Source: Glaesserella australis
GTDB taxonomy: Bacteria; Pseudomonadota; Gammaproteobacteria; Enterobacterales; Pasteurellaceae
Assembly (NCBI RefSeq): GCF_003260095.1
Contig: NZ_PTPX01000002.1
Span: 1-64,000, forward strand
DNA: 64,000 bases
Reading direction: 5' to 3'
Below, one piece after another: positions 1-8,251 of the stretch. Each line of letters opens with the position of its first letter. Position 1 is the stretch's first letter. The translations under genes and the position numbers were made by a program. Below the pieces are notes generated by a model. That model was not told the origin of the DNA and did no database searches. It worked only from the letters and a program-made list of their open reading frames with translations.

Positions 1-5
1 ATTTC

Positions 6-53
6 AAAAAGTAGGCTTAAAGCCTTGTACTATAAGGCTTTAAGCTACTTTTT
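6..53. terminator. Bidirectional terminator downstream of ycaO
   Basis: A near-perfect 20-bp stem (6-26 with 34-53; one bulged G at 15) encloses the 7-nt loop GTACTAT. It ends in T5 on the plus strand, and the minus strand also ends in T5. It should terminate ycaO on the minus strand and whatever lies left of the window on the plus strand. A degraded second copy follows at about 91-125. Confidence 0.8.
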
Positions 54-153
54 AGCAACAATTTTGTCTATTATGCCAAAAACGATCTTAAAGCTTTATA
101 GTACAAGGCTTTAACCCAATTTTTACCAACCTTTTTGTCTACTATGCCCAATT
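31..153. repeat. Two diverged direct repeats, about 71 bp apart
   Basis: The block starting TATAAGGCTTTAAG at 31 recurs as TACAAGGCTTTAAC at 102. Both are followed by a T5 run, a CAAC motif and then TTTTGTCTAYTATGCC (62-76 and 133-147). The unit is about 71 bp with scattered substitutions. It looks like a local duplication of the terminator-proximal sequence. No coding potential is evident here. Confidence 0.6.
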
Positions 154-181
154 GTTCTAGGCTAAATTATATGAATAGAGT

Positions 182-1927
182 TTATTTTACTTTCTGCAAC
201 TTACGATACGCCGCTAACAATTTCTGATGACCTTGCATATTAGATAAGGTTTCATCAGAGCCTGTTAAGTCGTGGAATGGGTTTCCGCCTTGAATTATAG
301 ACCACGCAAAATCGACCGCTTCTTTGCCGTACATTTTGTTGAACACCATTCGATATTGCTCTGGTTCACGGTTTTCATCTAAGAATAGCTCAATAGACTG
401 AATTAAACAGCGGTAGTAGTTGTTGCGTTCAGCAGAGAAGACTGACCCATTCATATTTGCTGTCCAGTTCGCCCAATCTAGTGCTTCTTCCAAATTGCCT
501 AAGGCTAAGTGCAACATTGATTTTAACTCGCCGATACGCAAAGTTTGCAACGCAGAACCTTTTTCTGCCACTACACCGATAAACTCACGCACACGAGTCA
601 TATCGTCAATGCTTTGCTCGTCTAATTCGTCCAATAACTCTTGATAAGTTTCTTGATCGTGATGGAAATATGGCAGATCAAGCAAGATCTCACGCCATTC
701 CATACCCATATTGTTGTTGGCATAAATCAAGTCGTCTGATGGATAAATGTTCGACATTCCCGGCGCTAAAATACGGCAAGCGTACACGCCCAAATGTTCG
801 TAATCCATAATATAGACTTCTTGCTCGTACTTGTTGAAGATTGCCATTAGGTTGGCAAACTCTTGTTCTGTCGTGCCGGAGAAATCCCAGTGAACGAAAT
901 CGTAATCAGCCTCTGATTTGAAAAGATCCCACGAAATCAGACCGCTTGAATCGATAAAATGGGTTTCAAGGTTAGCGTGGTCGGCAACATCATCGTTGTT
1001 AAATGATGGCGGTGCGAATACGTCTAAATCTTTTAAGCTACGACCTTGCAAGAGTTCGGTTACGGTACGTTCAAACGCTACTTGGAAATTCGGGTGAGCG
1101 CCGAAAGAAGCAAAGCAAGTGCCGTTGTTTGGATTGAGCAAGATCACACAAATCACAGGGAATTCGCCGCCGAGTGAAGCATCGTAGCAAAGGATTGGGA
1201 AGCCTTCTTGCTCTAATTTTTCGATAGATGCTTTGATAGTCGGATAGCCGTCAATTACGCTTTGCGGAATTTCAGGTAAGCTGATCGCTTCAGTGATAAT
1301 GCGGTTTTTGACAAAACGCTCGAACACTTCCGACAAGCCTTGTACACGGGCTTCGTTTTTGGTGTTACCTGCTGACATTCCGTTTGAAACGAATAAGTTT
1401 GCAATAATGCTTTGCGGAATGTAAACGGTTTGGTTGTCCGATTGGCGAGTATAAGGCAATGCCACGATACCACGCTCGTAGTTACCCGATTGTAAATCGA
1501 CCAATAAATCAGGGGTTAAATCGCCATTTGGATCGAAATAATCTAATAAGAATGGATCTAAAATCCCTTCTGGCAAGGTTTCTTCATCTTCAATCTCAAA
1601 CCATTTTTCGCTTGGATAATGGACAAATTCGCCTTCTGCTAGCTCTTTGCCTAAGTAAAAATCAGACCAAAAATAGTTGGTCGATAAACGCTCAAAGTAT
1701 TCACCTAACGCCGAAGCTAACGCCGCTTTTTTGCTTGCCCCTTTGCCGTTGGTAAAACATTGCGGGCAATCTACATCACGAATATGAACCGACCACACAT
1801 TCGGCACAGGGTTGAGCCAGCTTGCTTCTTCAATATTAAAGCCTAAATTTTTCAGTTTGGTTTGGAATTTTTCGATACTCTCTTCAAGGGCGGCATCTTT
1901 ACCCGTAATAAAGGTTTTTTCAGTCAT
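182..1927 (-). CDS. ycaO: YcaO, RimO accessory factor for ribosomal protein S12 methylthiolation
   Basis: This 581-residue protein matches E. coli YcaO (586 aa) along its whole length. It has the ATP-binding YcaO cyclodehydratase-type fold in the first 400 residues and a helical, TPR-like C-terminal part. The characteristic YcaO stretch with GMSAGNTKNEARVQGLSEVF lies around residues 180-205, and the HFIDSSGLISWDLF segment follows at about 325. The family helps RimO methylthiolate Asp88 of ribosomal protein S12; the exact chemistry is unsettled. The start ATG at 1927 is preceded by a GAGAG purine run. The gene stands alone, is divergent from rng across 145 bp, and ends at the 6-53 terminator. 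Confidence 0.95.
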   Translation of the reverse strand: MTEKTFITGKDAALEESIEKFQTKLKNLGFNIEEASWLNPVPNVWSVHIRDVDCPQCFTNGKGASKKAALASALGEYFERLSTNYFWSDFYLGKELAEGEFVHYPSEKWFEIEDEETLPEGILDPFLLDYFDPNGDLTPDLLVDLQSGNYERGIVALPYTRQSDNQTVYIPQSIIANLFVSNGMSAGNTKNEARVQGLSEVFERFVKNRIITEAISLPEIPQSVIDGYPTIKASIEKLEQEGFPILCYDASLGGEFPVICVILLNPNNGTCFASFGAHPNFQVAFERTVTELLQGRSLKDLDVFAPPSFNNDDVADHANLETHFIDSSGLISWDLFKSEADYDFVHWDFSGTTEQEFANLMAIFNKYEQEVYIMDYEHLGVYACRILAPGMSNIYPSDDLIYANNNMGMEWREILLDLPYFHHDQETYQELLDELDEQSIDDMTRVREFIGVVAEKGSALQTLRIGELKSMLHLALGNLEEALDWANWTANMNGSVFSAERNNYYRCLIQSIELFLDENREPEQYRMVFNKMYGKEAVDFAWSIIQGGNPFHDLTGSDETLSNMQGHQKLLAAYRKLQKVK

Positions 1928-2072
1928 GGGGTTTCTCTCTTAACAAAATGGCGTGCAGACTATCAAATTCTTGCCGTAAATCAAACAATAGTTCCACTTT
2001 CGCAAAAAAATTTCACAATCTGACCGCTTGTTTAGGTAAAATTCGCCAATTTTATTATTGATAGAGATTCAG

Positions 2073-3548
2073 ATGAACTGTGCAGAATTATTAGTGAATG
2101 TCACGCCAAGTGAGACGAGGGTTGCCTTGGTAGAAAATGGCATTTTAAAAGAAGTCCATATTGAGCGAGAAGCTAAGCGTGGCATTGTGGGCAATATTTA
2201 TAAAGGGCGAGTGACCCGTGTGTTGCCAGGCATGCAATCTGCCTTTGTGGATATTGGGCTAGAAAAAGCAGCATTTTTACATGCGTCAGATATTGTTTCT
2301 CATACAGAGTGTGTTGATGAAAATGAGAAAAAGCAATTTGTGGTGAAAAATATTAGCGAGCTTGTACGTGAAGGGCAGGACATTGTTGTACAAGTAGTGA
2401 AAGATCCGCTCGGTACAAAAGGCGCAAGATTAACCACGGATATAACCTTGCCTTCTCGCTATTTGGTGTTTATGCCTGAAAATAGCCATGTGGGCGTGTC
2501 GCAACGGATTGAAAGTGAATCTGAACGGAATCGCCTGAAAACGCTTGTGGAGCCTTATTGCGATGAGCTTGGTGGTTTTATCGTGAGAACGGCGGCAGAC
2601 AGTGTGAGTGAAGAAAGTCTAGAGCAAGATGCAGCATTTTTGAAACGGTTGTGGCGGAAAGTATTGGAACGCAAAGGAAAATACCCCGCAAAATCATTGC
2701 TTTATGGTGAGTTGGCTTTGGCGCAACGGGTATTGCGAGACTTCGTTGGTACTCATATTAATTCGGTGCAAGTTGACTCTAAAATGACCTATGAACAGGT
2801 TAAAGAGTTCTTGAGTGAATTTATGCCAGAATTAGCAGAAAATGTGAGCTTATATAGTGGGTCACAGCCGTTATTTGATGTTTATCGTATAGAAGATGGG
2901 ATTCAAAAAGCCTTAGATAAGCGTGTGGATTTAAAATCAGGTGGCTATCTTATTATTGAGCAAACGGAAGCCATGACAACGATTGATATTAATACAGGTG
3001 CATTTGTTGGACATCGTAATTTAGCGCATACCATTTTTAATACCAACATTGAAGCGACACAAGCGATTGCTCATCAATTACAGTTACGTAATTTGGGCGG
3101 TATTATCATTATTGACTTTATTGATATGCAAGAAGAAGAGCATCGCCAGCGTGTGTTGGAATCGTTGCAATCTGCGCTTAAAGGCGATCGGGTTAAAACC
3201 AATGTCAATGGTTTTACGCAATTAGGATTAGTTGAAATGACTCGGAAACGCACGCGTGAAAGCCTTGAACGTGTACTTTGCTGTGATTGTGCTTCTTGTA
3301 AAGGCAGAGGGACAATTAAGTCTGTAGAAACAGTGTGCTATGAAATCATGCGAGAAATTGTAAGAGTTCATCATTTATATTCTTCAGAACGATATGTTGT
3401 TTATGCTTCTCGTAGTGTGGCTGAGTATTTAATTAATGAAGAATCTCATGCTTTATTGGCTGAGTTAGAAGTGTTTATTGGTAAGAAAGTCGAAATTAAA
3501 ATAGAGCCTTACTATCATCAAGATCAGTTTGATGTTGTGGTAATGTAA
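2073..3548 (+). CDS. rng: Ribonuclease G
   Basis: This 491-aa endoribonuclease of the RNase E/G family processes the 5' end of 16S rRNA and decays some mRNAs. An S1 RNA-binding domain spans about residues 35-120. The catalytic magnesium-binding aspartates sit in TTIDINTG (about 305) and IIIIDFIDM (about 350). The zinc-link cysteines are in CDCASCKGRG near 408. It lacks the long C-terminal scaffold of RNase E, as expected for RNase G. An in-frame TTG lies at 2058, but the ATG at 2073 gives the E. coli-like N-terminus (M-x-AELLVNVTPSETRVA) and is preferred. No terminator is visible before the potD promoter. Confidence 0.96.
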   Translation: MNCAELLVNVTPSETRVALVENGILKEVHIEREAKRGIVGNIYKGRVTRVLPGMQSAFVDIGLEKAAFLHASDIVSHTECVDENEKKQFVVKNISELVREGQDIVVQVVKDPLGTKGARLTTDITLPSRYLVFMPENSHVGVSQRIESESERNRLKTLVEPYCDELGGFIVRTAADSVSEESLEQDAAFLKRLWRKVLERKGKYPAKSLLYGELALAQRVLRDFVGTHINSVQVDSKMTYEQVKEFLSEFMPELAENVSLYSGSQPLFDVYRIEDGIQKALDKRVDLKSGGYLIIEQTEAMTTIDINTGAFVGHRNLAHTIFNTNIEATQAIAHQLQLRNLGGIIIIDFIDMQEEEHRQRVLESLQSALKGDRVKTNVNGFTQLGLVEMTRKRTRESLERVLCCDCASCKGRGTIKSVETVCYEIMREIVRVHHLYSSERYVVYASRSVAEYLINEESHALLAELEVFIGKKVEIKIEPYYHQDQFDVVVM

Positions 3549-3596
3549 AGTTAGCTTAAATTTGACTGATAATTTGGAAAAATACGTTAAAAAAAC

Positions 3597-3624
3597 TTGA
3601 AAATTATAGGGGGGGCTTTAGAAT
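3597..3624 (+). promoter_or_regulatory. potD: potD promoter with G7 tract in the spacer
   Basis: TTGAAA (3597-3602) and TAGAAT (3619-3624) are separated by 16 bp. Seven consecutive Gs (3609-3615) lie inside that spacer. Gain of one G would give the optimal 17-bp spacing and loss would give 15 bp. The architecture resembles known slippage-controlled promoters, although seven is short for frequent slippage. The promoter call itself is inferred from hexamer match and spacing. Confidence 0.55.
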
Positions 3625-3661
3625 GCGGGCTTGTTCTTTTGGGACAAAAATGTAAAGCCTT

Positions 3662-3687
3662 GAAGCATTTATCGCTTCTCTTTTTTA
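3662..3687 (+). terminator. Terminator-like hairpin in the potD leader
   Basis: GAAGC-7 nt-GCTTC (3662-3678) is followed by TCTTTTTT. It lies between the predicted start site and the potD Shine-Dalgarno. A second small inverted repeat, CTCT-TGG-AGAG (3694-3704), contains the Shine-Dalgarno itself. This could be a weak attenuator or translation control; the short 5-bp stem makes the call uncertain. Confidence 0.35.
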
Positions 3688-3710
3688 TTCATCTCTTGGA
3701 GAGTTCTTAA

Positions 3711-4796
3711 ATGAAAAAATTCGTTGGGTTATTTGCAGCTGGTTTAGCAACAGTAGCATTGACAGCTTGTAATGAAGAAAATAAAACTGCAGATGCAGCA
3801 AAAGCGCCTCAAGCAGCAGACCAAGGTTCGGTTCACCTTTATACATGGACTGAATATGTACCAGAAGGTTTGTTAGAAGAGTTTACAAAACAAACTGGCA
3901 TTAAAGTTGTTGTATCGAGCCTTGAATCAAATGAAACAATGTATGCAAAATTAAAAATTCAAGGTAAAGACGGTGGCTATGATGTGATTGCACCAAGTAA
4001 CTACTTCGTGTCAAAAATGGGCCGTGAAGGGATGTTAATGGAGCTTGATCACAGCAAATTACCTGTGATTGCAGATTTAAACAAAGATTGGTTAAACAAA
4101 CCTTACGACCAAGGTAACAAATACTCTTTACCACAATTATTAGGTGCGCCAGGTATTGCATTTAATACCAATGACTACCAAGGTGATAAATTTACATCTT
4201 GGGGAGATCTATGGAACCCTGAATATAAAGGTAAAGTTCAATTATTAGATGATGCACGTGAAGTATTCAACATTGCATTATTAAAATTAGGTCAAGATCC
4301 AAACACGAAAGATCCTGCGGTAATTAAAGCAGCTTACGAAGAGTTATTAAAATTACGTCCAAACGTATTATCATTTAGCTCAGATAACCCAGCTAACTCA
4401 TTCATTTCAGGTGAAGTGAGTGTGGGTCAATTATGGAACGGTTCTGTGCGTATTGCGAAAAAAGAGCAAGCACCTGTAAATATGGTATTCCCGAAAGAAG
4501 GTCCAGTGCTTTGGGTTGATACCCTTGCGATTCCATCTAATGCGAAAAACCCAGATGGTGCACATAAGTTAATTAACTACTTATTAAGCGCACCTGTCGC
4601 AGAAAAATTAACGTTAGAGATTGGTTACCCAACATCAAACGTGAAAGCATTAGAAAAATTACCAAAAGAGATTACAGAAGATCCTGCAATTTACCCAACA
4701 TCTGAAGTGCTACAAAAAAGCCAATGGCAAGATGATGTTGGTGAAGCGATTGAACTCTATGAAAAATATTATCAAGAGTTAAAAGCGGCTAAATAA
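3711..4796 (+). CDS. potD: PotD-type spermidine/putrescine-binding lipoprotein
   Basis: This is a 361-residue periplasmic binding protein of the polyamine ABC family. It opens with a lipoprotein signal peptide whose lipobox is LTAC, with the acylated Cys at residue 20. The mature N-terminus carries the family stretch VHLYTWTEYVPEGLLEEF, followed by YDVIAPSNYFVSKM near residue 95. The polyamine-contacting acidic and aromatic residues of E. coli PotD appear conserved. The Shine-Dalgarno is TTGGAGAG. The gene is transcribed alone: potA, potB and potC do not adjoin it, so the permease must be encoded elsewhere. It may be a second PotD paralogue, as Haemophilus influenzae carries two. It ends at the 4812-4841 terminator. 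Confidence 0.9.
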   Translation: MKKFVGLFAAGLATVALTACNEENKTADAAKAPQAADQGSVHLYTWTEYVPEGLLEEFTKQTGIKVVVSSLESNETMYAKLKIQGKDGGYDVIAPSNYFVSKMGREGMLMELDHSKLPVIADLNKDWLNKPYDQGNKYSLPQLLGAPGIAFNTNDYQGDKFTSWGDLWNPEYKGKVQLLDDAREVFNIALLKLGQDPNTKDPAVIKAAYEELLKLRPNVLSFSSDNPANSFISGEVSVGQLWNGSVRIAKKEQAPVNMVFPKEGPVLWVDTLAIPSNAKNPDGAHKLINYLLSAPVAEKLTLEIGYPTSNVKALEKLPKEITEDPAIYPTSEVLQKSQWQDDVGEAIELYEKYYQELKAAK

Positions 4797-4811
4797 TCAG
4801 CGGATATTCAG

Positions 4812-4841
4812 AAGCCTCAGGGAAAACCTTGGGGCTTTTTT
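4812..4841 (+). terminator. potD terminator
   Basis: AAGCCTCAGG pairs with CCTTGGGGCTT around a GAAAA loop (one G-T pair, one bulge), followed by T6. Confidence 0.75.
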
Positions 4842-4936
4842 GTTTTTAGAACGAACTTTTATCATCATTTTCGTTCTATATTGCTACTGAAATTTATGCT
4901 ATGATTTACAGCTAATTTAATTGAGCTAGAGAATTT

Positions 4937-5533
4937 ATGAATATTCGTTTGAATGTGATTTTGCTCTGTATTGTTGCGGTTCTAGGTGGTTGGTATTACA
5001 GCCAACAAACGAACGATAATTCAGGGTTAGATCAATTAATTAAAAAAGAAGGGGAGCCTGAATATACGGGAAGCAAAATGAGTACGACCGTTTATGATTT
5101 AGAAGGTAAACCACAATATTTTGCAGAGTCTCAAGAAATTAAACGATTTGAAAGCACGGAACGTACAGAATTTTTGAAGCCTTTATTGAATCTTTTCGAT
5201 AAAGAAACGTCGCTAAAGCAGTGGAAAGTGACGGCAGATTATGCGGAAGTAACAAAAGAAAAAATGCTTAATTTGCGAGGGAATGTCCGCATTGAAAGTT
5301 TAGAGCCAACATCACGACTACAAAAAATTGAGACAGATGAGCTTTCTGTAGATCTCAATACACAAGATATTTCAACACAGTCTGTTGTGAAATCTCAAGG
5401 TTTAGGATTTACGACAACGGGTACAGGTTTAACAGGGAATTTGAAAAAACAAATTGCCACATTAACAAAAGATGTCAAAACTTATATTGAGCCAACGGTG
5501 ATTAATCAAACTGGATCATCAACATCTCAATAA
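4937..5533 (+). CDS. lptC: LPS export protein LptC
   Basis: This 198-aa bitopic inner-membrane protein links the LptB2FG extractor to periplasmic LptA. One N-terminal transmembrane helix (about residues 6-22, rich in V/I/L) anchors a beta-jellyroll periplasmic domain. The usual LptC length is 190-200 aa. It is the first gene of lptC-lptA-lptB, with 14 bp to lptA. The order lptC-lptA-lptB matches E. coli and H. influenzae. lptF and lptG are not in the window. Confidence 0.93.
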   Translation: MNIRLNVILLCIVAVLGGWYYSQQTNDNSGLDQLIKKEGEPEYTGSKMSTTVYDLEGKPQYFAESQEIKRFESTERTEFLKPLLNLFDKETSLKQWKVTADYAEVTKEKMLNLRGNVRIESLEPTSRLQKIETDELSVDLNTQDISTQSVVKSQGLGFTTTGTGLTGNLKKQIATLTKDVKTYIEPTVINQTGSSTSQ

Positions 5534-5547
5534 GGTAAGGGTAAAGA

Positions 5548-6051
5548 ATGAAATTAATAAAATCGATCTTAGCGACGACCTTATTAAGTGTCGCGTTTTC
5601 AGCAAATGCATTAAAAGGTGATACTGATCAACCAATTAATATTGATTCAGGTAGCCAGTCGCTTGATATGGAAAATAATGTTGTCGTGTTTACTGATAAT
5701 GTTGTGATTACTCAAGGTTCTATTAAGATTAATGCAACTAAAGTCACCATTACTCGTCAAGAAGGTAAAAAAGAGACGATTGATGCATCAGGCTCTCCAG
5801 TGACTTTTCAGCAAACTTTAGATAATGGCAAGCCTGTTAATGGAAAAGGAAACAGCGTGCACTATGATTTAGGTTCTGAATTTTTAACATTAATTGGTAA
5901 TGCTGAACTCAAACAATTAGATAGTTTTATTAAAGCGAATAAAATTACCTATGATGTCAAGAAACAGCAACTTAAAGCAACGAGTGGTGGAAAATCTCGT
6001 GTAAAAACAGTATTGATTCCATCACAGTTACAAGATAATAAGAAAAAATAG
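5548..6051 (+). CDS. lptA: LPS periplasmic bridge protein LptA
   Basis: This 167-residue protein has a cleavable signal peptide ending near AFSANA (residues 16-21). An OstA/LptA beta-jellyroll domain of about 110 residues follows, containing [20 protein letters not shown] and the family pattern GxPVTFxQ. LptA polymerises head-to-tail into the bridge that carries LPS from LptC to LptD. Its partner LptD is encoded at 12828-15161 in this window. It lies 8 bp before lptB and is surely cotranscribed with it. Confidence 0.94.
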   Translation: MKLIKSILATTLLSVAFSANALKGDTDQPINIDSGSQSLDMENNVVVFTDNVVITQGSIKINATKVTITRQEGKKETIDASGSPVTFQQTLDNGKPVNGKGNSVHYDLGSEFLTLIGNAELKQLDSFIKANKITYDVKKQQLKATSGGKSRVKTVLIPSQLQDNKKK

Positions 6052-6059
6052 GATTTTCG

Positions 6060-6785
6060 ATGCCAACGTTATATGCTGAACATCTTGCGAAAAGTTATAA
6101 AAATCGACAAGTGGTAAAAGATGTTAGCCTAAATGTCAAAGCGGGTGAAATTGTCGGTTTATTAGGACCTAATGGTGCGGGCAAAACAACGACATTCTAC
6201 ATGGTTGTTGGGCTTGTTCGCCATGATCAAGGTCGAATTTTGATAGATGACCAAGATATTAGTGTTTTACCGATGCATGATCGTGCAAAACAAGGTATCG
6301 GCTATCTTCCTCAAGAAGCATCCATTTTCCGTCGTCTAAGCGTCTATGATAATTTAATGGCAGTATTGCAAATCCGTAAGGATTTAAGCGATGCTGAACG
6401 TAAAGCTCGGGCAGACGAGCTTATCGCAGAGTTTCATATTGAACATATTCGAGATAGTTTAGGGCAATCTTTATCTGGCGGTGAGCGTCGTCGTGTTGAA
6501 ATTGCTCGAGCGCTTGCAGCAAACCCCAAATTTATTTTATTAGATGAACCTTTTGCTGGGGTTGATCCTATCTCGGTTATTGATATTAAAAAGATTATCG
6601 TCAATCTAAAAGAGCGTGGTTTAGGGGTATTGATTACCGATCATAATGTACGTGAAACCTTAGATGTGTGTGAACGAGCTTATATTGTGGGGAGTGGTCA
6701 AATGATTGCAAGTGGTACACCCGAAGATGTATTGAATAACCCAGATGTAAAACGGGTTTATCTTGGCGACCAATTTAAACTTTAA
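6060..6785 (+). CDS. lptB: LPS export ABC transporter ATPase LptB
   Basis: This 241-aa cytoplasmic ATPase drives LPS extraction by LptFG. Visible motifs are Walker [10 protein letters not shown] (about residues 36-44), Q-loop in [17 protein letters not shown] (about 82), signature LSGGERRR (about 140), Walker [12 protein letters not shown] (about 160) and H-loop histidine in [11 protein letters not shown]. The length equals that of E. coli LptB. In E. coli the next genes are rpoN, hpf and ptsN; here ptsN follows directly after 57 bp that hold an inverted pair of uptake-signal cores. Confidence 0.96.
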   Translation: MPTLYAEHLAKSYKNRQVVKDVSLNVKAGEIVGLLGPNGAGKTTTFYMVVGLVRHDQGRILIDDQDISVLPMHDRAKQGIGYLPQEASIFRRLSVYDNLMAVLQIRKDLSDAERKARADELIAEFHIEHIRDSLGQSLSGGERRRVEIARALAANPKFILLDEPFAGVDPISVIDIKKIIVNLKERGLGVLITDHNVRETLDVCERAYIVGSGQMIASGTPEDVLNNPDVKRVYLGDQFKL

Positions 6786-6842
6786 TATAACAAGCGGTCA
6801 GAACTGTAAAATTTTTTACAAATCTTACCGCTTGAATTTCTT

Positions 6843-7352
6843 ATGATGAAACTAACAACTTTTTTATCCCCTGAAAATATTCATTGTGGGGTAGAACTTT
6901 CAAGTAAAAAACGAGCTTTAGAATTTATTGGAAAGCAAGTCGCAGAGAATTTGAATCGTCAATTTCAATGCGATAAAGCACAGGAATTTTGTCCTATTGA
7001 TTGCTTTGCAACCCTATTTAAACGTGAAAAATTAGGCAGTACAGCCATCAATAATGGGGTTGCGTTGCCTCATGCAAAGTTACCTAAGAATGAGTATATT
7101 CAGCTAGATGAACCTATCGCTATTTTTTTACAGTTAGATACGCCGATTGATTATGAAGCACAAGATCATAAAGACGTGGATCTGATTTATGCGATATTAT
7201 TTCCAGAACAAAATTGTGAGCAATATAAAGGTTGCTTACAGAATATCGCACAACAATTAAGTGATAAAAATGTCTTAAAACATTTGCGTGCAGCTACTTC
7301 ATCAGAAGAAGTTTGGCAAGTTTTAACCTATGCAGATCAACATACAGATTAA
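6843..7352 (+). CDS. ptsN: Nitrogen-type PTS phosphocarrier IIA (PtsN)
   Basis: This 169-residue EIIA-Ntr protein of the PTS EIIA type-2 fold is a phosphorelay regulator, not a sugar transporter. The phosphorylated histidine is in GVALPHAKLP (about residue 80). It starts at tandem ATG codons (6843 and 6846). It is separated from rapZ by 33 bp, and the two are the usual neighbours. It keeps its place in the lptB-ptsN-rapZ string although rpoN and hpf, which normally intervene, are missing here. Confidence 0.92.
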   Translation: MMKLTTFLSPENIHCGVELSSKKRALEFIGKQVAENLNRQFQCDKAQEFCPIDCFATLFKREKLGSTAINNGVALPHAKLPKNEYIQLDEPIAIFLQLDTPIDYEAQDHKDVDLIYAILFPEQNCEQYKGCLQNIAQQLSDKNVLKHLRAATSSEEVWQVLTYADQHTD

Positions 7353-7385
7353 TGGTATTGTTGAAAGTAAAGTGAGGATACCAAT

Positions 7386-8249
7386 ATGGAATTAGTGATC
7401 ATTAGCGGTCGTTCTGGCGCAGGAAAATCGGTTGCGTTAAGAGCATTAGAAGATGTGGGATATTACTGTGTTGATAATATGCCACTGCCATTAATTCCAC
7501 AGCTTGCAGAATATTTAGCAAAAACAGATCGTTCAGCAGTTGTTAGTCTTGATATTCGTAATCTTCCAGATAATCCTGAAACGCTTGAACAAGTTCTGTT
7601 AGCGTTGCCTACAGAAATCCCGACTAAATTGGTGTTTCTAGATTGTGGTAGAAAAACATTAATTCGTCGTTATAGTGATTCACGTCGTTTACACCCTCTT
7701 TCAACACAAGATTTATCATTAGAAGGGGCGATCGATTTAGAAAATCGCTTACTTGAGCCACTATTTCAGCAAGCAAATTATATTATTGATACGACATATT
7801 TATCCTCTCACGAACTTGCAGAGAAGCTGAGAGAATTATTACGTGGCTCCTCCGAAAAAGAGCTCAATATTGTCGTGGAGTCTTTCGGTTTTAAATATGG
7901 GGTTCCTGCCGATGCGGATTATGTGTTTGATGTGCGCTTTTTACCGAATCCCCATTGGAATCCAGAGCTTCGCCCAATGACGGGCTTAGAACAGCCTGTG
8001 ATTGAATTTTTAGAAAAACAATCAGAAGTACATCATTTTATTTACCATACTCGTAACTATCTCGATATGTGGTTACCTGCATTAGAGCAAAACAACCGTA
8101 GCTATTTAACAATTGCGATTGGCTGTACGGGCGGTAAACATCGTTCCGTCTATATTGCAGAACAGCTTGCGCAATATTTCAGCGGGAGAGGTAAAAAAGT
8201 GCAGGTTCGCCACCGTAGTTTAGAAAAACATCACAATAAGAAAGCCTAA
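7386..8249 (+). CDS. rapZ: RNase adapter protein RapZ
   Basis: This 287-aa protein has an N-terminal P-loop kinase-like domain with Walker A GRSGAGKS (residues 8-15) and the following [16 protein letters not shown] stretch. The C-terminal RNA-binding domain carries [11 protein letters not shown] near residue 255 and a basic tail. In enterobacteria RapZ binds small RNA GlmZ and guides RNase E, thereby tuning glmS and amino-sugar synthesis. Whether that circuit exists here is unknown because GlmY/GlmZ are not visible. A Shine-Dalgarno (GAGGAT) precedes the ATG. It is followed after 2 bp by ubiI, in the slot held by npr in E. coli. Confidence 0.95.
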   Translation: MELVIISGRSGAGKSVALRALEDVGYYCVDNMPLPLIPQLAEYLAKTDRSAVVSLDIRNLPDNPETLEQVLLALPTEIPTKLVFLDCGRKTLIRRYSDSRRLHPLSTQDLSLEGAIDLENRLLEPLFQQANYIIDTTYLSSHELAEKLRELLRGSSEKELNIVVESFGFKYGVPADADYVFDVRFLPNPHWNPELRPMTGLEQPVIEFLEKQSEVHHFIYHTRNYLDMWLPALEQNNRSYLTIAIGCTGGKHRSVYIAEQLAQYFSGRGKKVQVRHRSLEKHHNKKA

Positions 8250-8251
8250 AT

